Source of the DNA: Atherix ibis
Lineage: Eukaryota; Arthropoda; Insecta; Diptera; Athericidae
DNA length: 64,000 bases
Direction of reading: 5' to 3'
Assembly (NCBI GenBank): GCA_958298945.1
Contig: OY282609.1
Span: forward strand, 60,360,220-60,424,219
The notes under the pieces are model-generated. The model did no database searches. It worked only from the letters and a program-made list of their open reading frames with translations, and had not been told where the DNA came from. Both the position numbers and the translations under genes were made by a program. Of this stretch, positions 1-11,476 are shown one piece after another (the first letter of the stretch is position 1; the number at the start of each line of letters is the position of its first letter).

Positions 1-2980
1 TCATGACATATTACAAATGGCCGAAACGTCACTTAGAAATCATATCACTCTTATTGGAAAACCCTCTATATGGTGATTAGTAATACAGATGAGAAGGAAA
101 TTTTTTTTGTAATGTTTCTGAATTAGTATTTGTACGATAAGCTTTTACTGTAAATTAATTTCCACATATTAAATTCACTACAATATTATTATCTATCCGT
201 CCACTTGCCCCACTTTTCATCACCTTTTTACATATACTCATATTCAAAAAGAAAAAGAAGAAAAAAACGAATCAAGATGCAATTTGCAAAATAGAAATCT
301 GTAGTTTTTCTCAAGAACTCCAAACATATTCCTTCTTTACGGGTTAGTGTTTAGAAAAATTCCTAAGCTTTTATATATGGCGCGTGAGTATGTTAACCGA
401 ACATATCCGGATTGTATTAGGAAATAGTCTGGAAAAAGTAGCATGTTTTAGGTGTTCGCATCGGTATTCACCTTATTCAGGTGTGTGGTTACAAAATTTT
501 TGTCAAAACTTATAACATACGTTTGTGGTGCTCAGATAGATGATGAATCATTTGAGGATGCTACATGTAGTCCATTCATCATACGGGAGAAGTTTGTAGC
601 ATTCTCATAGTTCTATTTTAGGATCAGGGTAAATGAGAGTGATTTTCTGCTCTATTTCATCCTTTCAGATTGTTTGCGCCTTCCACTGTGCTATATACCT
701 TCACTTCCAGTGACACGAGGAATAAAAGAAGGATGAATCATAGCTACTAGTCCAACTCACCCACTAATTTTTTCAATGTAGGAAATGAATAGAACACCAT
801 GTGAGAATGAAAGGGGTTGCAAGTTTTTATTTATGAAAGGGTAAAGCAATCATTGCTAGTTGATGAATCATCGTCACCCTTATCATATAAGATACAAGCA
901 GGAGAGATTGCCGAGCAGAATTGATTTAGGAAGTGACATAACAGCATTCCCCTCAGATTTGAAGACTTGCGAGAGATTCGCTATTATGGGTATAATAACC
1001 ATACACATTTACTGTTGGGGTTGAATACTAACACTTATGCGGAAAATTATTTTATACACATATGAGTATGCACATATGAGGATGTAAAAAGATTTTGTCT
1101 AGTTTTCCATTGTATACACTGCTGAATGGCAAAAGCATTCCTCTTCGGTAATAAATATCAACACAAAATTACTATTTCAATGTGGATAAAGGGAAACTTT
1201 TCACAATAGATACGACGGGTATGTGTTCGGTTAGTTTGCCTAGAAAATTTTCTGAATTATTGGTATTGTATTGTCCCTATTTAAACATTAATAACCATAC
1301 TCAGAAAATGGGCTACTCATCGTGCAATCATCAGTCATTGTACTGGCAGCTATGTGAGTCTTCCTTGAGAATTCCATCTAAACCATGCACATTTATGTTG
1401 GATAATATATCTATAGTTAGAAGATAGATGAATGCTCCCATTTAATTTCGATTTTGGAAAGAATTATCATATTCAGTTAAGTTTATTCGCAATTTTTTCT
1501 TCCCCACAATTTGTCTACGTTTATCAAAGAAAGGTAAAAATACTTAAATTCTATTTTCGTTAGTGCCTTTCTTCCAATTTCTTTTTTCGATTAAATATTA
1601 TTTATTGTAAATAGCAAAATCAGATAATTTTGAATTGATTGGTTCTCATTTCTCTATTATCGTTCGAATATTATTGATTATTGAATAAATTGTTGCCTTC
1701 CCATTTCTTTTCTGCATGGAAAATATTAGATTGTTTATTCTTCAATTTTTTGTTACCTTGAACTAGTATGTTGTGTATAATTTAGTTTCCCGTTTTAAAA
1801 GGCTTTTTGGGAAAATACAACAACAACAAAAATACATCTACCAATAAAAGTATTGTAAATATTGAATTTAGATAATAAGCAACTGTTCTTTTTCTAGAGC
1901 TAGAGCGTATGTATCAATGTAAACATATTAAATCAGCACTTAAGCAGAACATTTTTTGACCCAATTTTTTTGTGCTTTTTTTTGCCTCTGTTTTTGTACA
2001 AATACACAAAAATAAAAATATCGAAATTATGTCATTATTATTGACCAATATTTGTTTTATTAACAAGACGAATCTAAGTTAAGTTTTTTTGTTTGCATTT
2101 GACACAAATCTTGATTATGTAATAAATTATTAAAAATAACAGATTTCGATAATATCTAATAGAGTCACAAAAAACAAATTTTTGATGAGGGGAAAAAAAT
2201 CATGCAAATTTTTGGGGTCATTTTATTAATATGAAACGATCAATAATTTAAAATTATTATAATTAATATATTGCATACTAAGGAGCCATTTACCAGAAAT
2301 TGTCACTCCTTTAATAATTGAAAAAAAAATTCCGGAAATCATAAATTCATATTTGAACATTAATAAAATTCCATATAAAAAATCTCAACATTTTTCATTG
2401 CAATAATAATTAGTCTAATGTGCTTTTATATATTTTTTCTTATTTTCACTAATATTAAATAATAAATAACATCTAAACACAATTCTGATATAACGCTGCA
2501 ATACTGACACATTATTTATGTTAGGGTTCTGTGAGATTTTCAAATATCCTTTCCGGAAATTACAGAATATCTCAAGGTGAGCTTTTGATTCATAGCTTGT
2601 ATTAACATCTGTTACAGATGTTAAAGAAAATATCTACTAATAATTTCTATTGCTAGAAACTTTTTGCTCTTTTTCATATAACAATTACTAGTTAAGATTT
2701 ACACATTTATATTAAAGTTAATCGAATAAATAAATATTCTTTTAGGTTAATTAATGATAAAGAAAAAGTGAAAATATTAGTACAGTAATAAAATTTTTGT
2801 GGTTGACTTATTTCAATTTAAAATTATTTATATTGTATATTTTCAGAAATTCTTTTTAAATAAATGAAAAATGTCTTTAACACCTGTGAGTGAAAAGAAG
2901 TATAATTTTTTCTTTTATATCCTTGAAAATATTTTCCAAATGAAGTTATTGATATTCACTTTGTCATTTGAAATTTACAT
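1..2980. other. AT-rich DNA, no gene seen
   Basis: I see no conserved protein, RNA gene or repeat end here. The first 1.4 kb is less A/T-monotonous than what follows and its short open frames have no recognisable family. From about 1500 on the sequence is homopolymer-rich, low-complexity A/T. Confidence 0.5.
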
Positions 2981-2982
2981 TA

Positions 2983-3330
2983 TGGATCGTTTAGTCAACC
3001 ATGGAATGCGCAGAAAATATGCCAATTGGGCTTTTGATGATGATTTTTTGAATGAATTTCCATCAGAGATGGGGCTCATTTCTCAATAGGTGGATACTAG
3101 TTTTTTGAATAAGCAATATATCCGTATATGGGGTTCTAGAAACTTACAAGTAACTGTGGAGAAGTCATTGTATCCACGAAAAGTGACCGGCTGGTGTGAA
3201 TTTTGATCTACAGGTATTATTTGGTCGTATTTTCTTAAAAATAAAGGAGAATAGACGTTATCGTCAATTCAGAGCGCTCTATGGCCGTAGAACCGAACTC
3301 CACAGATTGTGCAATTTGACGAAGTTGAAC
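2983..3330 (+). pseudogene. Relic of a DDE transposase (insect Tc/mariner-like family)
   Basis: Read in shifting + frames, this stretch gives pieces of the catalytic region of a transposase common in insect genomes: an HGMRRKYANWA-like segment, then a GAHFSIGGYVNKQYIRIWGS-like segment beginning where the first catalytic Asp (SDEAHF in relatives) should be, then VEKSLYPRKVTGWCEF and a GIIWSYFLKN-like piece. The frames are broken by stops and indels, and the first catalytic Asp reads as Gly. No terminal repeats were found, so only a fragment of about 350 bp remains. A second relic of the same family lies on the - strand near 10.1-10.45 kb. The family call comes from remembered motif order, not an alignment. 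Confidence 0.6.
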
Positions 3331-6300
3331 TTTTTCTTGTAGCGCTACGAAATATCGTTTTTAAACAAACAAAATTTAAACTTTAGACCATTTATAAATC
3401 AACATCAAATAATGGCTAAAAGGTGTGAAAAAGTCATTACGAATTACTTCAAAGGGATCAAGTTTTGAAAGAAGGGTTGTGGCGGCCATTTTGTCGTAAT
3501 ACTCTTTTCGCCAGAAAAGCACATCAGTTTACTCTGAATCCCTTTTCGGATGTTCTATAAAATATAGAGATTCATTTTTTCTACCCTTTAATTCAAAAGT
3601 GCAATACCCTACCTCACTAGGTTTTTTTTCCTCGAATCATTACAATCAACAGCAATTTAATAGCAAAGTGCAACGACATCTCTGCCTTTCACCCTTCTAA
3701 CACTTTTCACATACTCGATGTACCAAAACATTATAAAGATATTCAAAACTTCTTTAGCCCAAGTGCTTAAAAGAAACAAGGTTCAAACAATATAATTCAA
3801 TAAATATTTATATTTATTAACTTTATTTCCCGAGGCATAAATTGGATTTATGTGTTAAATAACGAATATTTCATTAATTTTTAATAAAATTCGGGATTAT
3901 ATTTAATAATTGTAAAAATTCCTCCTTTTTTTTTATCAAAAAGTTTTTTTTTTATTAACGATTTTTTCGTAGATATTTTTTTATTAGTCTCCAAAAACGA
4001 ATTTTGTTCTAAAAAATCTTTTCTCTGTATTCGATTCAATCTTAATTATTTGTTCATGTTATTATGAATTGTTAGGATTAATTTTTCTTTTTAATAAATA
4101 ATAAACTATATTAAATAAACGATTTTTAATAAATTCTAAAAAAAAAAATCTAAATATTCGAGATAGTCCAGGCAGTATTAATTTGGATAGAAAATTCTTA
4201 TCGGATCAATGTTTATAGACATTCAAAAGTTTATAAACAAATTGTAAGCATAACCGATTTTCTTTGCTAATTAACTTATTTTCTTTTCCACGTAAAACAA
4301 TGACTTGCGCATTCAGCTTAATAATTTTATTTGATAATTGGTTGAAAACTTTGAAGAAATCAACACAAACTAAAAAGTAATTATAATAATTTGATTTAGA
4401 GTTTTTTTTTTTAAACAAAAAAAGTCTGATCGTATATAACCTAATCATTTCAGATTAGATTGAAAGTTATTAGAATGTTTCCGGACGCTTTCATTGTTTT
4501 GTTTTTGTGGTAAAACTTTTTAATATACCTATAATTTTAGATTTTATAAAAATAATCACGATGAAAAGAGGACTATGAATTGGCGAAGTGTAGTTAATTT
4601 TCTTAACATTTTACTTTCAATAAAAAGAAAGTTCTTTCTTGTTAAAATGTACTGTATTTGCTCGTATATAAAATTGAAAGTACATCATTTTAAACTTACG
4701 ACCTTCCAGCTACGTTCCCCCTGCCCCACAAACAGAGAAAAAATCATAATCATAATGCAAACACGAAAATTAAATAACAAAATAAGAGCCACTATCGATG
4801 GTGTTTCTCGTTAATAATAACACCTACACAGATCAGAAACTGTAGAGACCGAGTTCAGGTAATCGAAATCCAACGCGGAGAAGACAACAACAAAAAAAAT
4901 TTTTTTGAGTTGAACGGTTATCACCACCTGTTAACAAAGTCTGAACCCGTAGTGGGTACGATGGATGATGGGGTTTTTTGAAGCAATTTAGATCAACATA
5001 TTTATTTCAATAGCACCAGTTTTAAATTGAAGCTTAATTAAAGTTATCATCGCTAACGTAGATAACTAGTGCGATAGGTGTGTGCGATCACAAAGTGGGT
5101 GGCAACAGGTTGTAATCATTTTGCCGTCTACAATGTTTCTTCACTTTAAGGTTATTACCTTACTCTGAACGTTCTCCTTTCAAAGTAATATTTTTGTAGG
5201 TTTTTTTTTTGTATATATTTCTTTGTAAGTCATTACATGTTGTCTTTTTGCAAATGTACTTTTTGACGTTTTTTTTTCATTTTTGTTGAAATTACCTTTC
5301 AATAACAATTTGTCGCTCGCTTTTCTATTCAATTATGGACAAGGTGTTATTAGTGGATTTCCTGCATTTAAAAACTTGTTGAATATTGCATTTTAATATT
5401 ATGTGTGAAAATTGAATATTTTTCGCTATTATTTTTGTAATTGCTGCAACTTGACAGAAGAGGAATCGTACCTATTTTCTAAATTTCTTTTTAAGTGAGT
5501 TAGTTCCCTTTTAATAGTAGAGTATAATTATCAGAAAATCAGTAATTTCATTAAAAAATATGATAAACAATAATCATCCTTATTGTGTGTAGTATAAAAA
5601 AAAACTATCTAAATTCTACTGGACTTTTGAATACCTTTTCAAATATTCATTTTATAGTATTTTCTTTAGTTTAATGAAAATTCCAATAGATGGCAGTAGA
5701 ATATAATTTAGAAGTATACGAAGTTTAAATTAACTATGAGCTTTTTGTTGTTTGAAGAAAATTTTATAAAACATTTTTCAAATTTCCGTGCTTAAATAAA
5801 TTTTTTAAACAGAAAAAAACCAGGAACAAAAAGAGAATAAAACCACAAAATTGAAGGTAGTTTATTAAGAAATTACAGAATGAAATTATGAAAATTTTTA
5901 ATGAAAGTTAAAAACAATGCGGAATATAAAATTTCATTGTTTTTGTTGATTTTACTATTTGCTTCTGTGTCTAAGTTGGCTTTTTCAATAGAAAATTTTC
6001 TTATATTTTCATTACTCTATAATCGTGCATATACTGTTAAATTAAAAATTTATTGCGTTTATTTTCCGTCTTTTGTACTTTTCCATATATTTTCCATGAG
6101 ATGTTTTTCTTCCCGTAATTTTCTATCAACTCAAGGGGAACATTTTTAAATAAACGAAAATGAAAATTTTCCCCTTTAAATCATCTTTCATATTATTGGG
6201 TATAAAAGAATTCTCAGGTATAGTTTAATTAAAACTAAACAATTTATACCATAAATACGGATATGTTTGTTTTTCTTTGGTTTTGCTTATAATGAAGAAT

Positions 6301-6888
6301 TATAAGACATTGCACTTTAGCGGTTTATGGAATACAATAATTTCTTCGTATTTTTTTTTTGTTTTGTTCACGTGTATAAGTTCAGGTCAGTTTACTAAGA
6401 AAGCATATAAACTTATTCTTTAAAATTACTGAACAAAACACTAAAAATATATAAATAATAAACAGTTGAGGCTATTTATTGTGTAAAGTCTTGGTTTACT
6501 ATATAATCTATCCCTAAGAAGATAGTTGCTAGTGCGCTTTTTTACGGTAGTCTTCGTTGTAAACTTTTACATTCATGAACTTTTTGTGAATATAATAAAA
6601 TTGCTTACATTAAAAAATCGAAAGAAATAAAAATTTACTAGATTTTCTTAAATTATTTTTACTATTATTCCTAGCTTTAAATTAATTTTCTTAACTTTAC
6701 GATTCTTCAAAGACATTCCAGTGACCCAAATAGAAATGGTAATATTACGGAGGCTTTATGTGAATTAATTGTATTTTAAGTTTTTTTCCTTTAGGGACAG
6801 ATATATGAAGAACTATTCAGGACAGGGTTTTAGATAATAAGAGGAATAGCAGAATAGTTATGAGATTTTTTGCAATAATTCTATATTA
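3331..6888. other. Intergenic AT-rich DNA, no gene seen
   Basis: No coding sequence can be supported. About 4690-5130 is noticeably more complex and less A/T-rich than its surroundings and could be regulatory sequence or an old repeat; I found no motif that settles this. A short AGATGGCAGT word sits at 5688-5697. Confidence 0.45.
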
Positions 6889-8179
6889 CGAGGGTCGTTC
6901 AATAAGTCCTTAAAAAAAGATGGAAAAAAACTGTTTTTTAAAAAAAATTTTTTTTATTTTTCAACATAATCTCCTTTTAGCTCTATACACTTTTCCAACC
7001 ATTTTTCCAAAATTTTTATCCCGTCCAAAAAATAGGATTTCGGAAGTTCTGCAAAATACTCATCCGTTTGAGCAATGACGTCCTCGTTGGAAGTGAACTG
7101 TCGTCCGCCAAGCCATTTCTTCAGATTGGGGAAAAGAAAATAGTCACTCGCGGCCAAATTTGGTGAATAACCTGGATGCTGCAACAATTCCATTCTCAAT
7201 TCCACAATTTTGGCCATGGAAACAGCGCAGGTGTGCACACGCGCATTGTCCTGATGCAAGAGGATTTTTTTCTTCTTCAGATGGGGCGTTTCTCTTTGAT
7301 TTCCTCGCTCAACCGTTGGAATAACGACGCGTAATACGCTCCTGTTATTGTTTTTCATTTTTCCAAGTAGTCGATAAAAATGATGCCCTGCGAATCCCAA
7401 AAGACCGTGGCCATCACCTTGCCGGCCGATGGCACAGTTTTTGCCTTCTTCGGAGCCCTTTCACCCTTGAAAATCCACTGTGATGACTGTCTCTTCGCTT
7501 CTGGAGTGTAGTAGTGTATCCAGGTTTCGTCCACAGTGACATATCGACGAAGGAATTCGGCAGGATTGCGATGAAAGAGTGCCAACATAGCCTCAGAGTC
7601 CACTACACGATTGCGCTTATTCTCCTCTGAGAGCAAACGCGGCACCCATCTTGCCGAAATTTTTTTCACAGACAATTTTTCATGCAAAATTGAAGCGACT
7701 GTACCTTGTGATATGCCCGTGGCCTCAACTAATTCGCGCACTTTAATTCGCCGATCGTTCAAAATCAGATCGTGGATTTTGTCGATGATTTCAGGAGTAG
7801 ACACCTCAACTGGGCGTCCTGAACGATGTTCATCTTTTGTGGATGAACGGCCACGTTTAAATTCATTCACCCAATTGTAAATCGTCGCAAACACAGGTGC
7901 AGATGTGTCATAAACTGCATCCAACTCGGCTTTGATTTCTTTCGGGCTTAAGCCTTTCAAATGGAGATGTTTGATGACAGCCCTAAACTCGCTTTTTTCC
8001 ATTGTTATGCACAAATAAATGTCGTTAACTTTAATCGACGATAGAAATTAACCTACGCTATGGATCGAGCTGAAATTTTGACAGCTTTCGTGTCGATAAT
8101 GCTACTTACAAAAAAAATCTTTACCAACACTACGAGCGCAATTTCTCGGATTTTCTAAGGACTTATTGAACGACCCTCG
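6889..8179 (-). mobile_element. Mariner element, near full length (copy 1)
   Basis: The element is 1291 bp, the usual mariner size. It begins with cgagggtcgttcaataagt and ends with the inverted copy (acttattgaacgaccctcg), with TA on both sides (6887-6888 and 8180-8181), the hallmark of Tc1/mariner insertion. It carries one transposase frame on the - strand, which is broken. A diverged copy of the same family lies at 31740-32981. The transposon has landed next to an older mariner relic beginning near 8190. Confidence 0.93.
6954..8002 (-). pseudogene. Mariner transposase, disabled by one stop and one frameshift
   Basis: The start is taken at the ATG at 8002 (MEKSEFRAVI), giving about 350 codons, the mariner norm. 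The N-terminal half shows the paired helix-turn-helix region ending in WVPRLLSEENKRNR. The catalytic residues remain: VDETW, HQDNAR and ASDYFLF (a D,D34D triad). Compared with the copy at 31.8-32.8 kb, a Gly codon after DYLEK has become TGA near 7355, and one G is lost from a G run near 7280, shifting the frame for the last third. The conserved SPDLAP is SPNLAA here. The product would be a cut-and-paste transposase acting in the nucleus; this copy cannot make it intact. Confidence 0.9.
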
Positions 8180-8189
8180 TATTATTATT

Positions 8190-8640
8190 ATATCTCCTGC
8201 TAAGGAGCTACCTTGGGCAGCTATAAATGGGCGAAAGCTTTTTTCCGCTCTTCGTAGCTGTGCTTAAAGACTTCAAAGGTTTCAACTGGAATAGCCTTCA
8301 GCCCCCTCGGCTACACTTCTGTAGATATTACCGGTAGTACCAAAATGACTTCTTTTCAATCTTGGGCAACAAAAAAAAGTCACCCGGACTTAGATCAGGT
8401 AAATAGGGTTGTTGAGAAACCACAGGAATCTCTTTTTCCGATAAAAACTCGTTCATGGAGACAGGAAGCGTTGTTATGGTTTTAAGGAGCTTAAACGTTA
8501 ATCGGCGGTTTGACACTCAATCGTTCCACATTTGCACCAGTTTTCGATATTGAAGGCCTCTAAAATGCTTCATGATCGATAAGGTCGCCTAGTTACAAAA
8601 CAAGGTTAAAACGTGTGCTGCACGTCTAGGAGGAACTACC
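8190..8640 (-). pseudogene. Mariner transposase relic, C-terminal half
   Basis: On the - strand the sequence decays from SMNEFLSEKEIPV through QQPYLPDLSPGDFFLLPKIE, a mariner end of the kind NEFLAEK..IPV...PPYSPDLAPCDFFLFPK. The catalytic Asp of the third triad position is kept (PGDFFL). Frames are broken after that. The piece directly follows the mariner ending at 8179. Relics of what seems the same family lie at 15240, 21198, 26690 and 37708. Confidence 0.72.
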
Positions 8641-10079
8641 GTACAAACTATCTGCAGTCTCTGCAACACCTCGTAAATTTCATTTCTATTAGCTTCACAA
8701 TTAAAAGGACCTTACTGAAAAAGTAATTCTAGATTAGGTAGAATTTCGCTAGCATGTGTATCTTACATGATTTAAAGATATGAAAAGAAAATTATAATAC
8801 CAGTAACCGTTATAAGCTGTCGGCACATGTCCAAAAAGGTTCTTAAAAAAACACAAATATAAGTTTCGATAGTACTTTTAGGTGAACATTTTTTAAAATG
8901 TTTCTATAATAATTGCTTAGTACTGTTATATTTTTATTATTACCTTAAATGACGGTGTCTGTTAAACAAAAGAAATTTGTCTCTCCACAAGATAGTATAG
9001 ATACAGAAAAGATGCCTAAAATTTATTAAAATCTATAATAACAAATTTTCTTTTCAAAAATATTGTATCTTTCGTATGTGCATGATAGAAATTCAGTGTA
9101 AAAATAATAGTTCAATAATTACAAGTGTGGGTAGTTATATAAACTATAATTAGCAAACAATTTACTATAAAATTAGTTTTCTTTGTTCACGAAACGAAAC
9201 AGTTAAAGGTAAACTAATTTGATTAGATGCCTCTAGAGAAAAATCAATTTACTGAACGGAATAGAATAATGAGATGGAAATCATTCAAACTTTCTGTACC
9301 TGATAAATCGTGTATGAATAATAGAATAGCATAGATTGTATCCACATAACATATTTTTTTCTTCATATTCTGCATATTTTCCATGATTGAAATTTCTGCG
9401 GTGGGCATATTTCTTGTGAATATCTTCAAAATGATTGTGATTATTATTTGAAATAGTGTTGAAATGGTGAAGAAATTGTCAATTTTCTATATGATCCTGA
9501 CTACGTATGTTGAGATGTGGCCAACCACTTTATTATTGTTGCTGTCATTTATGAATGTCATAAAATTATAGTTGTGGTGGCTATAAGCAAATGTGTTGCT
9601 AATCTTGAGAAAATAAAAAATAACAACTTACTTAACGTACAATACATAAACCAATCTTAGTAAAAATTTGCATAGATTTTTTTAAAGTGTCGTCATAAAA
9701 CTTTCTTTCGGTTTACCAGTAATGAGAGTCAAAAATAATTAGTAGTTTTTAATATTTTTGATGACAAACTTGGAATTATTAATAAAAAAATCCATGTAAT
9801 ACTAATGACGAATAAGTTTGGATTTTGATAGTCATCGGTAAATCCTCATAAGTGGTTTAAGGTCTTATATCTTTACAATATCAGAGGTTTGCTTTAGTAA
9901 AGATACTTTTTTCTACGGTTATGATTGAAAAAATCGTAATTTTCTCTTTTATCACCACTTATAATTTTTTTTTTAGTAAATTTCTATTAACTAGAATATA
10001 ATTAAATGCTTATATTTTATATAACTTGGGAATTCAAAATATTGAGTAGATTTTTCGCGTAGGCCTACAAAAAATGTCC
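8641..10079. other. AT-rich intergenic DNA
   Basis: Nothing beyond the likely decayed upstream part of the preceding mariner relic (to about 8750) can be supported. No open frame here has family resemblance. Confidence 0.45.
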
Positions 10080-10455
10080 ATCGGCGTCAATTCGCGCCGA
10101 AATTACGGGCCTTAGGAACTTTTTGCACAATAAAGCCAAAATAGTTCATATTATGTGGTTTGTGGCAACGTCATGTTGAAATCATCAAGTTCAGGTCAAA
10201 AGAAATTTGTTATCTCACGATCATAACACTTAAATTGACGGTAACGATCACTCCTTATTTTTCAAACACGAACCAATGACACCTTTAGACTAAAATGACA
10301 CCTTCAGACGAAGAAGCAATCGTATCCATGAAAAGTCACTTTTCACGGATACGATTGCTTCTCCATAGTCAATTATAGGTTTTCAGAGCCCCATATACGG
10401 TAATTGTATGCGCCTCCACTGAGCGAGAAATGAGCCCCTTCGCTGAAGAAAATTT
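10080..10455 (-). pseudogene. Relic of a DDE transposase, same family as the one at 2983
   Basis: The - strand reads, with frame changes, GLISRS/EAHFSLSGG, then YRIWGSENL, then a piece like RSDRYRQF followed by NFF.PELDDFN. This order matches the relic at 2983-3330 and the insect transposase family in which HFHLNGYVNKQNCRIWG is followed by VNGDRYR and FFWPELDD. It is interrupted by a near-perfect palindrome (10313-10361). No terminal repeats are visible, and the rearranged mariner begins 130 bp downstream. Confidence 0.6.
10313..10361. repeat. Short-loop palindrome, 22-bp arms
   Basis: gaagcaatcgtatccatgaa at 10313 is repeated in inverted form ending at 10361, with one mismatch and a spacer of about 5 nt. 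It sits inside the transposase relic and duplicates part of it in inverted orientation. Confidence 0.85.
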
Positions 10456-10585
10456 TGTTTGAAAAATACGCATTCAAAGCCTGTTGTTTCTCCAGCACCC
10501 AATCGGTGTGTATTCTGCACACTTAATGATCAGGCAAATCTTAAACCACACAAATGTCACCGTGGATACCATACATACACGTATA

Positions 10586-11476
10586 CGAGGTCTATTCAAA
10601 AATTATCGCGAATTTTGAATTTCCGCGGGTTACGTATATTCGATTTTCGATTTTTTTGTGGCGTTATGTTGATACTCATGTCTCTCACTTATGCCGACAA
10701 GTTCGGCCATTTTGAATATTCAGTTCATTTTTGACAGCTGCTTTGCTTGCACGTGTTTTGGCTCGTCATCGATTTTTGCCCATTTTCGCCCCTAAAACAG
10801 CATCTCATTAACATTGCTAAGGAGCTGTTGGACTCTGTCCGCGACGTCCAAAATTTGCTCTAGAGGGTCATGGGTTTATGGTTATGACGACGAAACCAAA
10901 GCTCAATCATCCCAATGCAAGCTGCCGCACGAGCCAAAACCGAAAAAAGCGCGCCAAGTTCGGTCGAATGTGAAGGTTTTGCTTACAGTTTTCTTCGATT
11001 GCAGGGACGTGGTGCATCATGAGTTCTTGCCACAGGGTAGAACGGTCAATAAGGAATATTACCTGCAAGTTATGCACAAGTTGCGCGAAGCAATCCGCCA
11101 GAAACGCCCGGATATGTGGAAGAACAAAAATTGGCTTTTGCGCTATGATAACTCCCCTGCTCACGCATCATTGCTTGTGCACGAATTTTTGGCCAAAAAC
11201 AACACACTAATAATGCCGCAGCCACCGTATTCTCCAGTTCTGGCCCCTGTGACTTTTTCTTGTTCCAGAAACAGATTCTTTGATCCATTTTTTGGAATGG
11301 GCAAAAATCGAAGACGAGCCAAAATACGTGCAAGCAAAGCAGCTGTCAAAAATTAACTGAACATTCGAAATGGCCGAACTTGTCGGCATAATTAAGAGAC
11401 ATGAGTACCAATCGAAAATCGAATATACGTAACCCGCGAAAATTCAAAATTCGTAATACTTTTTGAACAGACCTCG
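10586..11476 (+). mobile_element. Rearranged mariner with about 200-bp inverted ends (copy A)
   Basis: The ends are cgaggtctattcaaaaatta and the inverted equivalent, flanked by TA at 10584-10585 and 11477-11478. A normal mariner has terminal repeats of about 30 bp, but here the whole left end (about 10586-10795) reappears inverted at the right end (about 11265-11476), including the transposase start-codon region in reverse (ATG complement at 11286-11288). The natural 3' end of the element is missing. The centre keeps part of a transposase. Copy C at 33166-33976 shares both internal breakpoints, so the rearranged form itself was mobilised after it arose. Copy B at 20148-21001 has the ordinary layout. 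Confidence 0.88.
10795..11270 (+). pseudogene. Mariner transposase fragment, central part only
   Basis: This is a D34D-type mariner transposase lacking its DNA-binding N-terminus. Visible in order are an AKELLDSVRD-like segment, YGYDDETKAQSS, KPKKARQVRSNVKVLLTVFF, QGRTVNKEYYLQVM, and RYDNSPAHASLL with the second catalytic Asp. The first catalytic Asp (GDESW) is lost through a 17-bp deletion between two short direct repeats near 10869, clear from comparison with copy C. The third (PCDFFLF in relatives) is damaged, reading APVTFSC. The frame then runs into the inverted 5' end of the element. Confidence 0.85.

Noticed and set aside
10814..11356. Annotation as a histone methyltransferase SETMAR gene
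   Set aside because: SETMAR contains a mariner transposase domain, so such hits are common; there is no SET domain, and TA-flanked terminal repeats show this is a transposon.
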